A DNA stretch of 64,000 nucleotides from Candidatus Parachristensenella avicola (GCA_904420205.1 CAJFUN010000023.1:1-64000); one strand, 5' to 3'. Shown: positions 52,079 through 61,411, counted from the first letter of the stretch. Program-made: numbers and translations. The notes: generated by a model from the letters alone, not told the origin.

Positions 52079-53679
52079 TCCGGCTAAACGAGGTATTCCT
52101 TGCCCCGGATGAACCTGAAACGCTGCTGGCGGAGCGGGCTGCCCGCATGCTGCGGGTGGATCCCGGGCAGATCAGCCAGCTGGCCCTGGTGCGCCGGGCG
52201 ATCGATGCCCGGCGGGGGCAGGTACGGTTAAGCTGCACCGTGGATGTGCGGTTGAAGCAGGGCGAGGATCGGGCTCTGCGCACCTGCGTCAAAGCTAGGC
52301 GAGTGGATGCCGCCGAGGATGTGCCGATTCAGCGCGGCAACTTGCCGCTTAACGGCCGGCCGGTGGTGGTGGGCAGCGGACCGGCGGGGCTTTTTGCGGC
52401 TCTGGAGCTGGCGCGATCCGGATATCGTCCGCTTGTACTGGAGCGGGGCTTGCCCGTAGAGCAGCGGGCCCGGAAGGTAGAGGCGTACTTTAACGGAGGG
52501 GCGCTGGATCCCTGCTCAAATGTGCAGTTCGGAGAGGGCGGCGCTGGCACGTTTTCTGACGGCAAGCTGACCACGAGAATACGGGATCCGCGCTGCGCTC
52601 AGGTGCTGCGGGAGCTGGTGGAGGCCGGCGCGCCGGAGGAGATTCTGGTGTTGGCTAAACCCCACGTGGGCACGGACCGGTTGCAACGGCTGCTGCCACG
52701 GCTGCGAAAGAAAATCGAAAGCATGGGAGGCGCATTCCGCTTTGGCGCATGCTTGGCAGATCTGGAACGCGATGGGGAAGGCCGCCTGGCGGCTCTGCAC
52801 CTGACGGACGGAAGCCGGCTGGAGACGGGCGCTGCGATCCTGGCTTTGGGGCATTCTGCGCGGGATACGATGCGTCGGCTGCTGGCCAATGGATTGGCCC
52901 TGGAGCCTAAGGGGTTTGCTATGGGGCTGCGGATTGAGCATGAGCAAGCCTGGTTGGATCGGGCGCGGTATGGCCGGTGGGCGGGGCATCCAGCGCTGGG
53001 CGCCGCGGACTACTCCTTATCGGAGACGGTAGACGGGCTTTCCGTCTATACCTTTTGCATGTGCCCGGGCGGCGAGGTGGTGAATGCCAGCAGCGAGCCT
53101 GGGGGCATCTGTGTGAACGGGATGAGCAACCATGACCGCGGTGGACGGCAGTGCAACGCCGCCTGGGTATGCCAAGTAGGACCGGAGCGGTTTGGGCAAG
53201 AAGGCCCTCTGGCAGGCATTGCGCTGCAGGTGGAACTGGAACGGGCGGCCTACCGGGCTGGAGACGGATTGCCCCCGGCGCAGCGGTTGGAGGACTTCGC
53301 ACTGGGCCGGGCTAGCCGGGGATTTGGCGATATTGTGCCGACCGTGCGCCCGACGGCGGTGCCCAGCGACCTGAATCGTGTGCTGCCCGGATGGATAGCC
53401 GAGCGGCTGCGGGCGGCGATACCGGCTATGGACCGGCGCTTGCCCGGCTTTGCCCATCCCGACGCCGTACTGACTGCGGTGGAGGCGAGGACTTCGTCGG
53501 CCGTGCGCATGGTTCGCGGCGGGGATGGCCAGGCCCTGGGCCTGCCGGGGGTGTTCCCGGCGGGCGAGGGAGCGGGATATGCGGGCGGAATCATGTCCTC
53601 TGCGGTGGACGGCCTGGCGGCGGCCCGGCAGCTGATGGCGCGCTATGCGCCTAGCGGGGAGGAAACGGTATGGATATAA
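52075..53679 (+). CDS. FAD-dependent oxidoreductase (COG2509-like)
   Basis: 534 aa. An N-terminal regulatory-like segment (residues 1-90, RAIDARRGQVRLSCTVDVRL) precedes the dinucleotide fold PVVVGSGPAGLFAALELA (about 96-113), CSNVQFGEGGAGTFSDGKLTTR, and the C-terminal GVFPAGEGAGYAGGIMSSAVDGL flavin motif. These proteins are widespread beside ybbR in Clostridia; the reaction is unknown. Cytoplasmic. It overlaps cdaR and the following small membrane gene. Confidence 0.88.
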   Translation: MIRLNEVFLAPDEPETLLAERAARMLRVDPGQISQLALVRRAIDARRGQVRLSCTVDVRLKQGEDRALRTCVKARRVDAAEDVPIQRGNLPLNGRPVVVGSGPAGLFAALELARSGYRPLVLERGLPVEQRARKVEAYFNGGALDPCSNVQFGEGGAGTFSDGKLTTRIRDPRCAQVLRELVEAGAPEEILVLAKPHVGTDRLQRLLPRLRKKIESMGGAFRFGACLADLERDGEGRLAALHLTDGSRLETGAAILALGHSARDTMRRLLANGLALEPKGFAMGLRIEHEQAWLDRARYGRWAGHPALGAADYSLSETVDGLSVYTFCMCPGGEVVNASSEPGGICVNGMSNHDRGGRQCNAAWVCQVGPERFGQEGPLAGIALQVELERAAYRAGDGLPPAQRLEDFALGRASRGFGDIVPTVRPTAVPSDLNRVLPGWIAERLRAAIPAMDRRLPGFAHPDAVLTAVEARTSSAVRMVRGGDGQALGLPGVFPAGEGAGYAGGIMSSAVDGLAAARQLMARYAPSGEETVWI

Positions 53680-53972
53680 GCGGCTATTTGGAGCAGGTGT
53701 ACCGATGGATGCAGGGCTTGTATTCTTCTGACCAGGTGGAGCGCCTGCTGTCCGCTATACGGGGCTGGTTGGATGGGCGAACGATTGAAGAAGTTACCCG
53801 ATGGCTGGGGCGCACCCTGCTGTGGGTACTGGCCCTGGGGCTTATTTTGGATTGGGCGCTGTATTGGACGCGGGAGGATCAGATGTGCTTGGCGCGCCGG
53901 CTGTGGCGCGGGACTTGCCGGCTTTGGCGGCGCTTGACCGGGGGAAGCCGTGCCAGAGCGGAGGCGGAATAA
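53670..53972 (+). CDS. Small single-pass membrane protein, unknown function
   Basis: 100 aa. Starts inside the FAD gene (10-nt overlap) after GAGGAAA. N-terminal amphipathic half rich in Trp and Arg (SAIRGWLDGRTIEEVTRWLG), TM helix at about 48-66 (TLLWVLALGLILDWALYW), very basic tail (RRLWRGTCRLWRRLTGG). No recognised domain. Position suggests expression with cdaR and the FAD enzyme. Confidence 0.6.
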   Translation: MDISGYLEQVYRWMQGLYSSDQVERLLSAIRGWLDGRTIEEVTRWLGRTLLWVLALGLILDWALYWTREDQMCLARRLWRGTCRLWRRLTGGSRARAEAE

Positions 53973-53992
53973 CAATAACCGGAGGAAATATT

Positions 53993-54679
53993 TTGTCGCG
54001 TATTACGATTCATATTGGCCACTTTGGCAGCGGAAAGACCGAGATCTCCTTGGATAAAGCGATGCGCCTGGCAAGCGCGGGAGAGAAGGTTTCGCTGGTA
54101 GATCTGGATAATGTCAATCCCTATTTTCGTTCTGGCGAAAAGCGGCCGGAACTGGAAGCACTGGGGATTGAGGTGCATACGCCTACTTTTGAAGGAAGTA
54201 CGGTGGACGTGCCGTCGCTGCCGGCGACGATCCAGCGGGTTTTTGCCCAGAAGGATCGCCGCGTCATTTTTGATGCGGGCGGTGATCCCACTGGCGCGGG
54301 CGTGCTGGGGCGGTATCACCGATGGCTGGAAGAGGACGATACACAGGTGCTCTGCGTGGTGAATACACTGCGCCCCTGGACTGCAACGGTGGACGACATC
54401 CTTTGGATGATGCAGGAGATGAGCGAACACTGCCGCCTGCCGGTGACCGGGATGATTCATAACACGAATCTTGCCCGGGAGACCCGTGCGGAGCATGTGG
54501 TACAGGGACAACGGCTGGTTGACGAGGTATCGGAAAAAAGCGGCATACCGGTGGTGGCGATTTATGGGCTTGAATCCGTACTGAAAGCGCTGCCCGAGCC
54601 ATTCAAGGCTCAATATAGCGCGCTACTTACGCCGCTGAGTCTCCGTATGCGGCCGGCGTGGCTGGATGGAACGGAATGA
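53993..54679 (+). CDS. P-loop NTPase, MinD/ParA/CobQ-like
   Basis: 228 aa from TTG 53993 with CCGGAGG nine nt upstream; no better in-frame start. Walker A IGHFGSGKTE (residues 8-17), switch region VSLVDLDNVNPYFRSGEK, Walker B-like RRVIFDAGGDPTGA, and VTGMIHNTNLARET near the nucleotide base site. No deviant lysine before GxGGxGKT, so not a classic ParA. Function unknown. Confidence 0.75.
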   Translation: MSRITIHIGHFGSGKTEISLDKAMRLASAGEKVSLVDLDNVNPYFRSGEKRPELEALGIEVHTPTFEGSTVDVPSLPATIQRVFAQKDRRVIFDAGGDPTGAGVLGRYHRWLEEDDTQVLCVVNTLRPWTATVDDILWMMQEMSEHCRLPVTGMIHNTNLARETRAEHVVQGQRLVDEVSEKSGIPVVAIYGLESVLKALPEPFKAQYSALLTPLSLRMRPAWLDGTE

Positions 54680-55884
54680 GCGAAGGGATTCAACTTGCGA
54701 TAAAGGCTGTGAGCGTAGTGCTTATGGCCTTTTCGGCGTGGGCTGCGGCGGTACAGATCCGGCGGAATCCGCATCTTGAGGTAGCCCGGCCAGCAAAGCG
54801 GCGCTGGATTTATGTGGTGCTGGCCGTGCTGGGCAGCCGCGTTCTGCTCTTGCTGATGAGCCTGGCGTTGGATTTCGGGACGTTGCAGCAGATGTGGACT
54901 CGCTGGGACGCCGTGCATTATACAACCATTGTAGAGCAGGGGTATACGGCCGACCGAAGTACGGAAGCTTGGCTGAATATTGTTTTCTTTCCACTATACC
55001 CGGCGCTATGCAAGCTCCTGGGCGGCAATTTTTGGGCAATGCTGGCCGTTTCATGGGGGTCCCTGGCTGGCGCAGCGGTAGTGATCGACCGGGCTTGCCC
55101 GCCGCGTGCCGGTTTCTGGGCGCTGCTGTGGCTCTGCTTGTTCCCGGTTACGGTGTTTTTAGGCGCTCCCTATACGGAAAGCCTCTTTTTGCTGACCACA
55201 GCCATGACGCTAGAAATGGTACGGCGGAAGAAGTGGCTTTTTGCTGGGATTTGGGGCATGCTGGCGGCGCTGACGCGCAATGTGGGCGTGCTGACGAGCC
55301 TCGCTTTTATCACCGGGTATCTGATGGATTTCCGGGAGCGGGTGGGCCGGGGTGAAGCCGCCTGGCGAGGGCTCATTCCGGCTATTATCCGGGGCGGCGG
55401 TTTGTGGTGCGCCCTGATCCCACTGGGTACAGTGCTGTATCTGGGCTTGAATCAAGCCATCTACGGAGACCCCTTCATCTTTATGCAAATTCAGAAGGAT
55501 CATTGGAGCCAAAGCTTCGGGTTTTTCGGCCAAACCATGGTCACATCGCTGAACTATGCCCTCTATTACGACGAGTGGCTTTACCGAATCTGCCTATTCA
55601 TCCCGCAAACGGCCCTGATGGTGATTACGCTGATTACGCTGCCCTGCTTGCTGCGGAGGATGACGGCGGCGGACGCGGTGTATTCGGTGGCCTATGTGCT
55701 GTGCATCATGTCGCCCACATGGCTGTTGTCCTTCCCCCGTTACCTGATGGGCATGGCGACGCTCTATCCGGCTATGGCCCGGGCGATACGGCCAAGATGG
55801 GCACGGATCCTGACGGCATGCCTGCTGGCAGCCGCCATGATCCCGTTGACCATCGCCTATCTTCGAGGATGGCCCGTGCTATAA
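54676..55884 (+). CDS. Polytopic membrane protein, PIG-V-like mannosyltransferase
   Basis: 402 aa from ATG 54676 (ATGA overlap with the NTPase gene). About ten TM helices. The loop after TM2, MWTRWDAVHYTTIVEQGYT, followed by NIVFFPLYPALCKLL and FLGAPYTESLFLL, matches the PIG-V family pattern (WD.. in the first loop is the proposed catalytic Asp of GT-C enzymes). It probably transfers a hexose from a polyprenyl-phosphate donor to an outside acceptor. The acceptor is unknown. Confidence 0.8.
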   Translation: MSEGIQLAIKAVSVVLMAFSAWAAAVQIRRNPHLEVARPAKRRWIYVVLAVLGSRVLLLLMSLALDFGTLQQMWTRWDAVHYTTIVEQGYTADRSTEAWLNIVFFPLYPALCKLLGGNFWAMLAVSWGSLAGAAVVIDRACPPRAGFWALLWLCLFPVTVFLGAPYTESLFLLTTAMTLEMVRRKKWLFAGIWGMLAALTRNVGVLTSLAFITGYLMDFRERVGRGEAAWRGLIPAIIRGGGLWCALIPLGTVLYLGLNQAIYGDPFIFMQIQKDHWSQSFGFFGQTMVTSLNYALYYDEWLYRICLFIPQTALMVITLITLPCLLRRMTAADAVYSVAYVLCIMSPTWLLSFPRYLMGMATLYPAMARAIRPRWARILTACLLAAAMIPLTIAYLRGWPVL

Positions 55885-55913
55885 ATCAAACGAATTTTCC
55901 CGGTAAAATGACG

Positions 55914-55937
55914 AAAAGCGCCCGAATGGGCGCTTTT
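55914..55937 (+). terminator. Terminator
   Basis: AAAGCGCCC-GAAT-GGGCGCTTTT. Confidence 0.92.
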
Positions 55938-55963
55938 GCGCTGTGAATTGCCAACATATTTCC

Positions 55964-55992
55964 TTGACGCAATCGGGCGAACAACTTATAAT
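55964..55992 (+). promoter_or_regulatory. Promoter of korDABC
   Basis: TTGACG (55964-55969), 17 bp, TATAAT (55987-55992): near consensus. Confidence 0.85.
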
Positions 55993-56035
55993 AATTTGAA
56001 AACCATAATCCAATCAATTCTGAAGGAGGTTTCTC

Positions 56036-56242
56036 ATGGCGAAAGTCATCATTCACGAGGAAACCTGCAAAGGCTGCGGGCTCTGTGTAGACGCCTGCCC
56101 CCGCGGGGTGCTGGCCATTAATAAGGAGCGGATCAACCAGAAGGGCTACAATCCCGTGCACCCTGTGAATCCGGACAAGTGCACCGGATGTACAAGCTGT
56201 GCGCTGATGTGCCCGGATACCAGCATCGAGGTAGAAAGGTAG
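56036..56242 (+). CDS. korD: 2-oxoacid:ferredoxin oxidoreductase, ferredoxin-like delta subunit
   Basis: 68 aa, SD GAAGGAGG. Two [4Fe-4S] motifs [12 protein letters not shown] and [12 protein letters not shown] in the standard 2x4Fe-4S fold. Passes electrons from the TPP subunit to free ferredoxin. Six bp before korA. Gene order D-A-B-C is the usual one for KOR/VOR. Confidence 0.93.
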   Translation: MAKVIIHEETCKGCGLCVDACPRGVLAINKERINQKGYNPVHPVNPDKCTGCTSCALMCPDTSIEVER

Positions 56243-56248
56243 GTTGTC

Positions 56249-57319
56249 ATGGCAAAGATTTTGATGAAGGGCAACGAGGCGATTGCCGAAGCGGCCGTCC
56301 AGGCAGGATGCCGTTTCTTTTTCGGTTATCCCATTACCCCCCAGAACCAGATTCCGGAGTACATGTCCCGGCGCCTGCCCCAGGTTGGCGGCTGCTTCTT
56401 GCAGGCGGAGAGCGAAGTTTCGGCCATTAACATGGTGTATGGCGCGGCTGGCTCCGGCGCCCGCGTGATGACGAGCTCTTCTTCCCCGGGCATCAGTCTG
56501 AAGCAGGAAGGCATCTCCTACATTGCCGGCGCGCAGCTGCCCTGCGTGGTCATTAACATGGTGCGCGGCGGCCCAGGGCTAGGCAGCATTCAGCCCGCCC
56601 AGTCGGACTATTATCAGGCAACCCGCGGCGGCGGCCATGGCGATTACCGCATGGTGGTGCTGGCTCCGGCCTCTATTCAGGAGGGTGTGGAGCTGGTGCA
56701 GGAGGCCTTTGACATTGCCGATACCTATCGGATGCCGGTTATGCTGCTGGGCGACGGTATGCTCGGCCAGATGATGGAGCCGGTAGAATTCGGCACCTAT
56801 ACGCCCCGCGAGGTGCCCGCCAAGGATTGGGCTACCGTCGGCACCGGCGGCAAGCGCAAGCCCAATATCGTGAATTCCCTGTATATGGATCCGGCGGAGC
56901 TGGAGCGTATGAACCTGGCTATGGACGCCACCTATGAAAAGATCAAGAAGACAGAGGTAAAGTGCGAGCAATACATGACCGAGGACGCTGAGCTGGTGCT
57001 GGCGGCCTATGGCACCACCGCCCGTATCGCCAAATCGGCTATCTCGATTGCCCGCAAGGAACTGGGGATCAAAGTTGGCCTCATCCGCCCGATTACGCTT
57101 TGGCCCTTCCCGGAGGCGGCTTTTGCGCAGACGGCCGCGCAGGATTCGGTCAAGGCCTTCCTGAGCGTCGAGATGAGCACCGGCCAGATGGTAGACGACG
57201 TGCGCCTGAGCGTGAACGGCAAAAAGCCGGTTCATTTTTACGGCCGCGCCGGCGGTATGATCCCCACGCCCCGAGACATTGTGGCGAAAATTCGTGAGAT
57301 TCTGGGAGGTAAGGCGTAA
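56249..57319 (+). CDS. korA: 2-oxoacid:ferredoxin oxidoreductase, alpha subunit (KorA/VorB type)
   Basis: 356 aa. POR N-terminal domain with GNEAIAEAAVQAGCRFFFGYPITPQ, the conserved NMVRGGPGLGSIQPAQSDYY segment, GDGMLGQMMEP, and domain II AAYGTTARIAKSAI with LIRPITLWPFP. Binds the TPP pyrimidine with KorB. Whether the substrate is 2-oxoglutarate or branched-chain 2-oxoacids cannot be decided from motifs alone. One-base overlap with korB. Confidence 0.92.
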   Translation: MAKILMKGNEAIAEAAVQAGCRFFFGYPITPQNQIPEYMSRRLPQVGGCFLQAESEVSAINMVYGAAGSGARVMTSSSSPGISLKQEGISYIAGAQLPCVVINMVRGGPGLGSIQPAQSDYYQATRGGGHGDYRMVVLAPASIQEGVELVQEAFDIADTYRMPVMLLGDGMLGQMMEPVEFGTYTPREVPAKDWATVGTGGKRKPNIVNSLYMDPAELERMNLAMDATYEKIKKTEVKCEQYMTEDAELVLAAYGTTARIAKSAISIARKELGIKVGLIRPITLWPFPEAAFAQTAAQDSVKAFLSVEMSTGQMVDDVRLSVNGKKPVHFYGRAGGMIPTPRDIVAKIREILGGKA

Positions 57320-58059
57320 TGGCTAAAACTGTATTCAAGAAAACCTCCATGCTGACCGACGTGCAGACCCATTACTGCCCGGGATGCACCCACGGCATTG
57401 TGCACCGGCTGGTAGCCGAGAGCATTGAGGAGCTGGGCGTGGGCGACCGTACCGTTGGCGTCGCGCCGGTAGGCTGCGCCGTATTCGCCTATAACTATTT
57501 TAATTGCGACATGCAGGAGGCCGCCCATGGCCGTGCGCCGGCAGTGGCTACCGGCATTAAGCGCGTGCACCCGGAGAATATTGTGTTCACCTACCAGGGC
57601 GACGGCGACTTGGCGGCGATTGGTACCGCGGAGATCGTCCACGCCGCAGCCCGCCGGGAGAACATTACGGTTATTATGATCAACAATGCCATCTATGGCA
57701 TGACCCATGGACAGATGTCGCCGACCTCGCTGCCGGGCATGGTGACCACCACCTCGCCCTATGGCCGCGATACCAGCCACTGCGGTTTCCCCATTAAGAT
57801 GAGCGAAATGCTCTCGGCGCTGGAGGGCCCGGCCTACATCGAGCGCGTATCGGTGCACGATGTCAAGCATGTCGTCGCCGCCAAGAAGGCGATTAAGCGC
57901 GCCTTTAAGAACCAGGTGGAGGGCAAGGGTTTCTCGCTGATCGAGGTGCTTTCGACCTGCCCCACCAACTGGGGTAAAACCCCCCAGGAAGCCCTGAAGT
58001 GGCTGGAGGAGAATATGATCCCCACCTACCCGCTGGGCGTATACAAGGAGGTGGAATAA
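57319..58059 (+). CDS. korB: 2-oxoacid:ferredoxin oxidoreductase, beta (TPP) subunit
   Basis: 246 aa. TPP-binding motif TYQGDGDLAAIG ... MINNAIYGMTHGQMSPTS (Mg/pyrophosphate site), CPGCTHGIVHRL near the N-terminus (Cys pair for a cluster or substrate pocket), and APVGCAVFAYNYF. Carries the cofactor that decarboxylates the oxoacid. Ends directly before korC. Confidence 0.93.
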   Translation: MAKTVFKKTSMLTDVQTHYCPGCTHGIVHRLVAESIEELGVGDRTVGVAPVGCAVFAYNYFNCDMQEAAHGRAPAVATGIKRVHPENIVFTYQGDGDLAAIGTAEIVHAAARRENITVIMINNAIYGMTHGQMSPTSLPGMVTTTSPYGRDTSHCGFPIKMSEMLSALEGPAYIERVSVHDVKHVVAAKKAIKRAFKNQVEGKGFSLIEVLSTCPTNWGKTPQEALKWLEENMIPTYPLGVYKEVE

Positions 58060-58599
58060 ATGACGCAGCAAGTGATCTTTGCCGGCTTCGGTGGCCAGGG
58101 CGTCATGTCCTTGGGCGAGCTTTTAACCTATGCGGGCATGAACACCGGCCATGAGGTGTCCTGGCTGCCTTCTTACGGCCCGGAGATGCGCGGCGGCGCG
58201 GCCAGCTGCATGGTGATTGTGTCCGACGAACCGGTTGCCGCTCCGGTGGTAACGGAGGCTGACGCGGTGATCGCCATGAACCTACCCAGCCTGGATAAAT
58301 TTGAAAGTTCGGTCGTTAAGGGCGGGCACCTCTTGGTTAACAGCTCCCTGATCGACCGTAAGGTGGAGCTGGAGGGTGTAAACGTACACTATATTCCGGC
58401 CAACGACGAAGCGATAGCGCTGGGCAATACCCGCGTGGCCGGCATGATTATGCTGGGCGCGTATCTGAAACTGACCGGCTGCGTAACCATCGACGATATC
58501 TGCGAAGTCTTCACCAAGGTGTTCGGTGAGAAGCGCGCAAAGCTGCTGCCCATCAACAAGGCGGCCATGGAGCGCGGCGCGCAGTTGGTGGAAGGGTAG
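58060..58599 (+). CDS. korC: 2-oxoacid:ferredoxin oxidoreductase, gamma subunit
   Basis: 179 aa, starts at the base after the korB stop. POR gamma domain IFAGFGGQGVMSLGELLTYAGM, PSYGPEMRGGAASCMVIVSD (acidic-basic pair conserved in the family) and PINKAAMERGAQLVEG. Same fold as IorB at 42647. Completes the heterotetramer. A strong terminator follows. Confidence 0.93.
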   Translation: MTQQVIFAGFGGQGVMSLGELLTYAGMNTGHEVSWLPSYGPEMRGGAASCMVIVSDEPVAAPVVTEADAVIAMNLPSLDKFESSVVKGGHLLVNSSLIDRKVELEGVNVHYIPANDEAIALGNTRVAGMIMLGAYLKLTGCVTIDDICEVFTKVFGEKRAKLLPINKAAMERGAQLVEG

Positions 58600-58641
58600 G
58601 CCCGTTTCATTAGAACCCCAGGAATGGACCATAAGATAAGG

Positions 58642-58675
58642 AGGGCCGCAACGAAACCGTTGCGGCCCTTTTTTA
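58642..58675 (+). terminator. Terminator of korDABC, directly upstream of the serpin SD
   Basis: AGGGCCGCAACG-AAAC-CGTTGCGGCCCTTTTTT. The T-run runs into AAGGAGG, the SD of the next gene. Confidence 0.9.
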
Positions 58676-58685
58676 AGGAGGTAGC

Positions 58686-59963
58686 ATGAAAAAAGCGGCA
58701 ATGCGGTGGAAAAGGGCCGGGCTCATCCTGTTGGCGTCCGGGATGCTGCTGGGCGGCTGTTCGCGGGCAAAGGAACCGGTTGTGGCCTCGGCGCCGCCGC
58801 TACCCACCGCCATCACCGCGCCGGCGCAGACGCTGCCCACGGTACAGGAAGAAGAGATGGTCGACCTTTCATCGCTCAACGATTTTGCGCTCCGGCTTTT
58901 TCAGGCTGGAAGCAGCGATGCAAGCTGGGTAGTATCACCGGTGAACGTGGCCTTGGCGCTGGGGCAGCTGCGCCCTGGCGCTGGCGAGCAAACGGCAGCC
59001 CAGATGGACAGCGTGCTGGGCCTGGAAGGAGAACTGACCCAAGACCAGGTATGGGCCAGTTTAGCCAGCCTTCGGACCCAGCTGGAGTCTTTAGCTCCGG
59101 AAAGCCTATGGCAGGGATGGAGCCTGATGATGGGCGAGGGGCCGAGCGTGCAGGTGCAGTATACGAACCTGCTGTCGCAGAGTTTGGGGACGCAGGTAAA
59201 TCTGGTGGACTACGAGGCAGCGCAATACCGCGAGGAATATTCTGCCTGGGTGAAACAGGCCAGCGGCGGGCTGATTACGACGATGACCGGCATCCCGGAG
59301 ACCAATGAGCCTCTGGTGGTCACGGCGGCTGCGGCGCTGGACGGCAAATGGGCGAAGGCCTTTAATGAGCAGAATATCCGCAATGCCACCTTTGAGCTGG
59401 AAGGCGGCCAGAAGGTTAGCACCGCTATGATGACCACTAAGGCGACGCCGCCGCTTTTAGAGAGCGAACAGGCTACGTTTTTGGCCATGCCGCTTGATGG
59501 GAATCTGGAAGCATGGATGATCCTTCCGCCGGAAGGGACAGCGCTAAAAGACTTCGTTGCATCCATGACCATGGAACAGTTGACGGCTTGGCGCAGCCAG
59601 GCAACGGCTACCAGCTGCCTAGTCTCGGTGCCTAAGATCGATATTTCCTCCAGTGAAGACATAACCGAAACCCTTCGGGCGATGGGGCTGACGGCGCCTT
59701 TCGATGAAGCGCAGGCTGACTTTTCAGCCATGGGCAATAAGCTGTCGGTTTCCCGGCTGCTATCGGCCTTCCGCATCCGGCTGGGAGAAACCGGCGTAGA
59801 GGTGGCGGACGAACCGATGAGCCAGCGGATGCTACGGGGCATGGATCGGGAGATGAAGGGCTATACCTTTGACCGGCCCTTTGTGATGATTATAGCCGAA
59901 AAGGATACGGGGAACCTGGTGATGCTGGCTGCGGTGGCGCGCCCAAGCGAAGATCGTGGCTAA
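58686..59963 (+). CDS. Serpin-like lipoprotein
   Basis: 425 aa. Lipobox LLGGCS (Cys25), short Pro/Thr linker, then a serpin domain: [27 protein letters not shown] (shutter and helix B/D), [15 protein letters not shown] (strand 3A region), MAMPL-like [17 protein letters not shown], and C-terminal [26 protein letters not shown]. The reactive loop after [16 protein letters not shown] keeps the Glu-rich hinge in altered form and lacks the small-residue AAA stretch, so inhibitory action is uncertain. No promoter is visible between it and the upstream terminator. Confidence 0.85.
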   Translation: MKKAAMRWKRAGLILLASGMLLGGCSRAKEPVVASAPPLPTAITAPAQTLPTVQEEEMVDLSSLNDFALRLFQAGSSDASWVVSPVNVALALGQLRPGAGEQTAAQMDSVLGLEGELTQDQVWASLASLRTQLESLAPESLWQGWSLMMGEGPSVQVQYTNLLSQSLGTQVNLVDYEAAQYREEYSAWVKQASGGLITTMTGIPETNEPLVVTAAAALDGKWAKAFNEQNIRNATFELEGGQKVSTAMMTTKATPPLLESEQATFLAMPLDGNLEAWMILPPEGTALKDFVASMTMEQLTAWRSQATATSCLVSVPKIDISSSEDITETLRAMGLTAPFDEAQADFSAMGNKLSVSRLLSAFRIRLGETGVEVADEPMSQRMLRGMDREMKGYTFDRPFVMIIAEKDTGNLVMLAAVARPSEDRG

Positions 59964-60020
59964 AAAAGAATAATTCCCCTAAAGCCCGGGGAAAACTTAC
60001 TGATGCGAGCAAAGTTTTGC

Positions 60021-60048
60021 TTGACGAAACGCGATTGCATGTTATAAT
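60021..60048 (+). promoter_or_regulatory. Promoter of rpmE
   Basis: TTGACG (60021-60026), 16 bp, extended TG-T-TATAAT (60043-60048). Confidence 0.85.
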
Positions 60049-60118
60049 AATGCTTGCGTTGATATGTTTGTCTGCGGTGTGTCCGCATCTACCCTGCATG
60101 AGCGGAGGTGAAAGCCAT

Positions 60119-60316
60119 ATGAAGGAAGGAATCCATCCCAATTACGGCAAGTGCGTTGTGCGCTGTGCCTGCGGGGAGACCTTTGAAACCGGTTCGGTGG
60201 AGAAGGAGATCCGTGTGGATATTTGCTCCAAGTGCCATCCCTTCTATACGGGTCGGCAGAAGCTGGTGGATACCGGTGGTCGCGTGGATCGTTTCAAAAA
60301 GCGCTACGGCCTGTAG
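60119..60316 (+). CDS. rpmE: 50S ribosomal protein L31 (zinc-binding type)
   Basis: 65 aa from ATG 60119 (GGAGGTG SD); the longer frame starts in the leader. [22 protein letters not shown], then [25 protein letters not shown]: the four-cysteine C+ form that stores zinc. Own promoter and terminator. Confidence 0.97.
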   Translation: MKEGIHPNYGKCVVRCACGETFETGSVEKEIRVDICSKCHPFYTGRQKLVDTGGRVDRFKKRYGL

Positions 60317-60337
60317 AAGATTTACCGCTAAGATTTC

Positions 60338-60364
60338 AGAACGGGTTCCCTCGTTCTGTTTTCT
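60338..60364 (+). terminator. Terminator after rpmE
   Basis: AGAACG ... CGTTCT with GTTTTCTT. Confidence 0.6.
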
Positions 60365-60439
60365 TATGCGGTTTTTCTTTTATCGCATGCACGGCGGCTA
60401 TTTCAGCGTCCAGGGGCGGTACAATAGAGGAGGAACCAT

Positions 60440-61411
60440 ATGAAAAAAGTGATTGGCGGCCAGGCTGTGATGGAAGGGGTCATGATGCGCTCCCCTTCGC
60501 TGATGGCGATGGCTGTGCGTAAGGACGACGGGTCGATCGTGATGGCACGTCATCCGGTACGGGCTCGCAGGGGCTGGGCCCGTATTCCGCTGGTGCGGGG
60601 CGTGGTGAACTTTATAGCCATGCTGAAAATGGGTTTTACTACGCTGAATGAATCCATGGCGCTGCTGGGCTTGGAGGAAGAGGAACCGACGAAATTTGAA
60701 CGTTGGCTCAGCGAAAAAACCGGAAAATCCACAGGGGATATCGTGATGGCGGTGGGCTCCGTGATGGCGGTAGCGCTTTGCCTGGGCATCTTTTTCCTGC
60801 TGCCCACGCTGGCGGCCACCTGGCTTTCCGGTTTCATCAAAATCCCGATCCTTGTCAATCTGGCCGAGGGCGGCGTGCGCCTGGCCATCTTCCTGCTGTA
60901 TTTGATAGGCATTAGCCTGATGCCCGATATTCGCCGGTTTTTTGCCTACCATGGGGCGGAACATAAGGTAGTGAATTGCTATGAGGCCGATATGGAGCTG
61001 ACAGTGGAAAACGCTCAAAAGCAGACGACGCTGAATCCACGCTGCGGTACCAGCTTCCTGCTCATCGTCATGGTCATCTCTGTGCTTGTGTTTTCCCTTA
61101 CCGGATGGACGGGCGTGTGGTGGAGCCGCTTTTTGGTGCGCATTGCGCTGCTGCCGGTGGTGGCGGCCATCTCCTATGAGGTGCTGATGCTACTGGCCAA
61201 GAGCAACAACCTTTGCGTGCGAGCGCTGCGTTGGCCGGGCATGCAGCTGCAGCGGTTGACCACCCGGCAGCCGGATGACGCCATGATCGAGGTGTCCTTG
61301 GCGGCCTTTATTGCGGTGTTGGAGCCCGAGGACCGGGCCCGTTGCGCGCCGGCAGGCTATCGCTTGCCCGATGAGCCGGCGGAGGCGGAAGAGGGGGAAG
61401 CGCAGCCTTGA
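60440..61411 (+). CDS. DUF1385 membrane protein (YqhQ-like)
   Basis: 323 aa, SD GAGGAGG; a TACAAT at 60420-60425 may be its -10. N-terminal GGQAVMEGVMMRSPSLMAMAVRK and the central FFAYHGAEHKVVNCYE ... NPRCGTSFLLIV block define DUF1385. Four or five TM helices. Function unknown; found beside rpmE, prmC and prfA in Clostridia, as here. Overlaps prmC. Confidence 0.92.
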   Translation: MKKVIGGQAVMEGVMMRSPSLMAMAVRKDDGSIVMARHPVRARRGWARIPLVRGVVNFIAMLKMGFTTLNESMALLGLEEEEPTKFERWLSEKTGKSTGDIVMAVGSVMAVALCLGIFFLLPTLAATWLSGFIKIPILVNLAEGGVRLAIFLLYLIGISLMPDIRRFFAYHGAEHKVVNCYEADMELTVENAQKQTTLNPRCGTSFLLIVMVISVLVFSLTGWTGVWWSRFLVRIALLPVVAAISYEVLMLLAKSNNLCVRALRWPGMQLQRLTTRQPDDAMIEVSLAAFIAVLEPEDRARCAPAGYRLPDEPAEAEEGEAQP

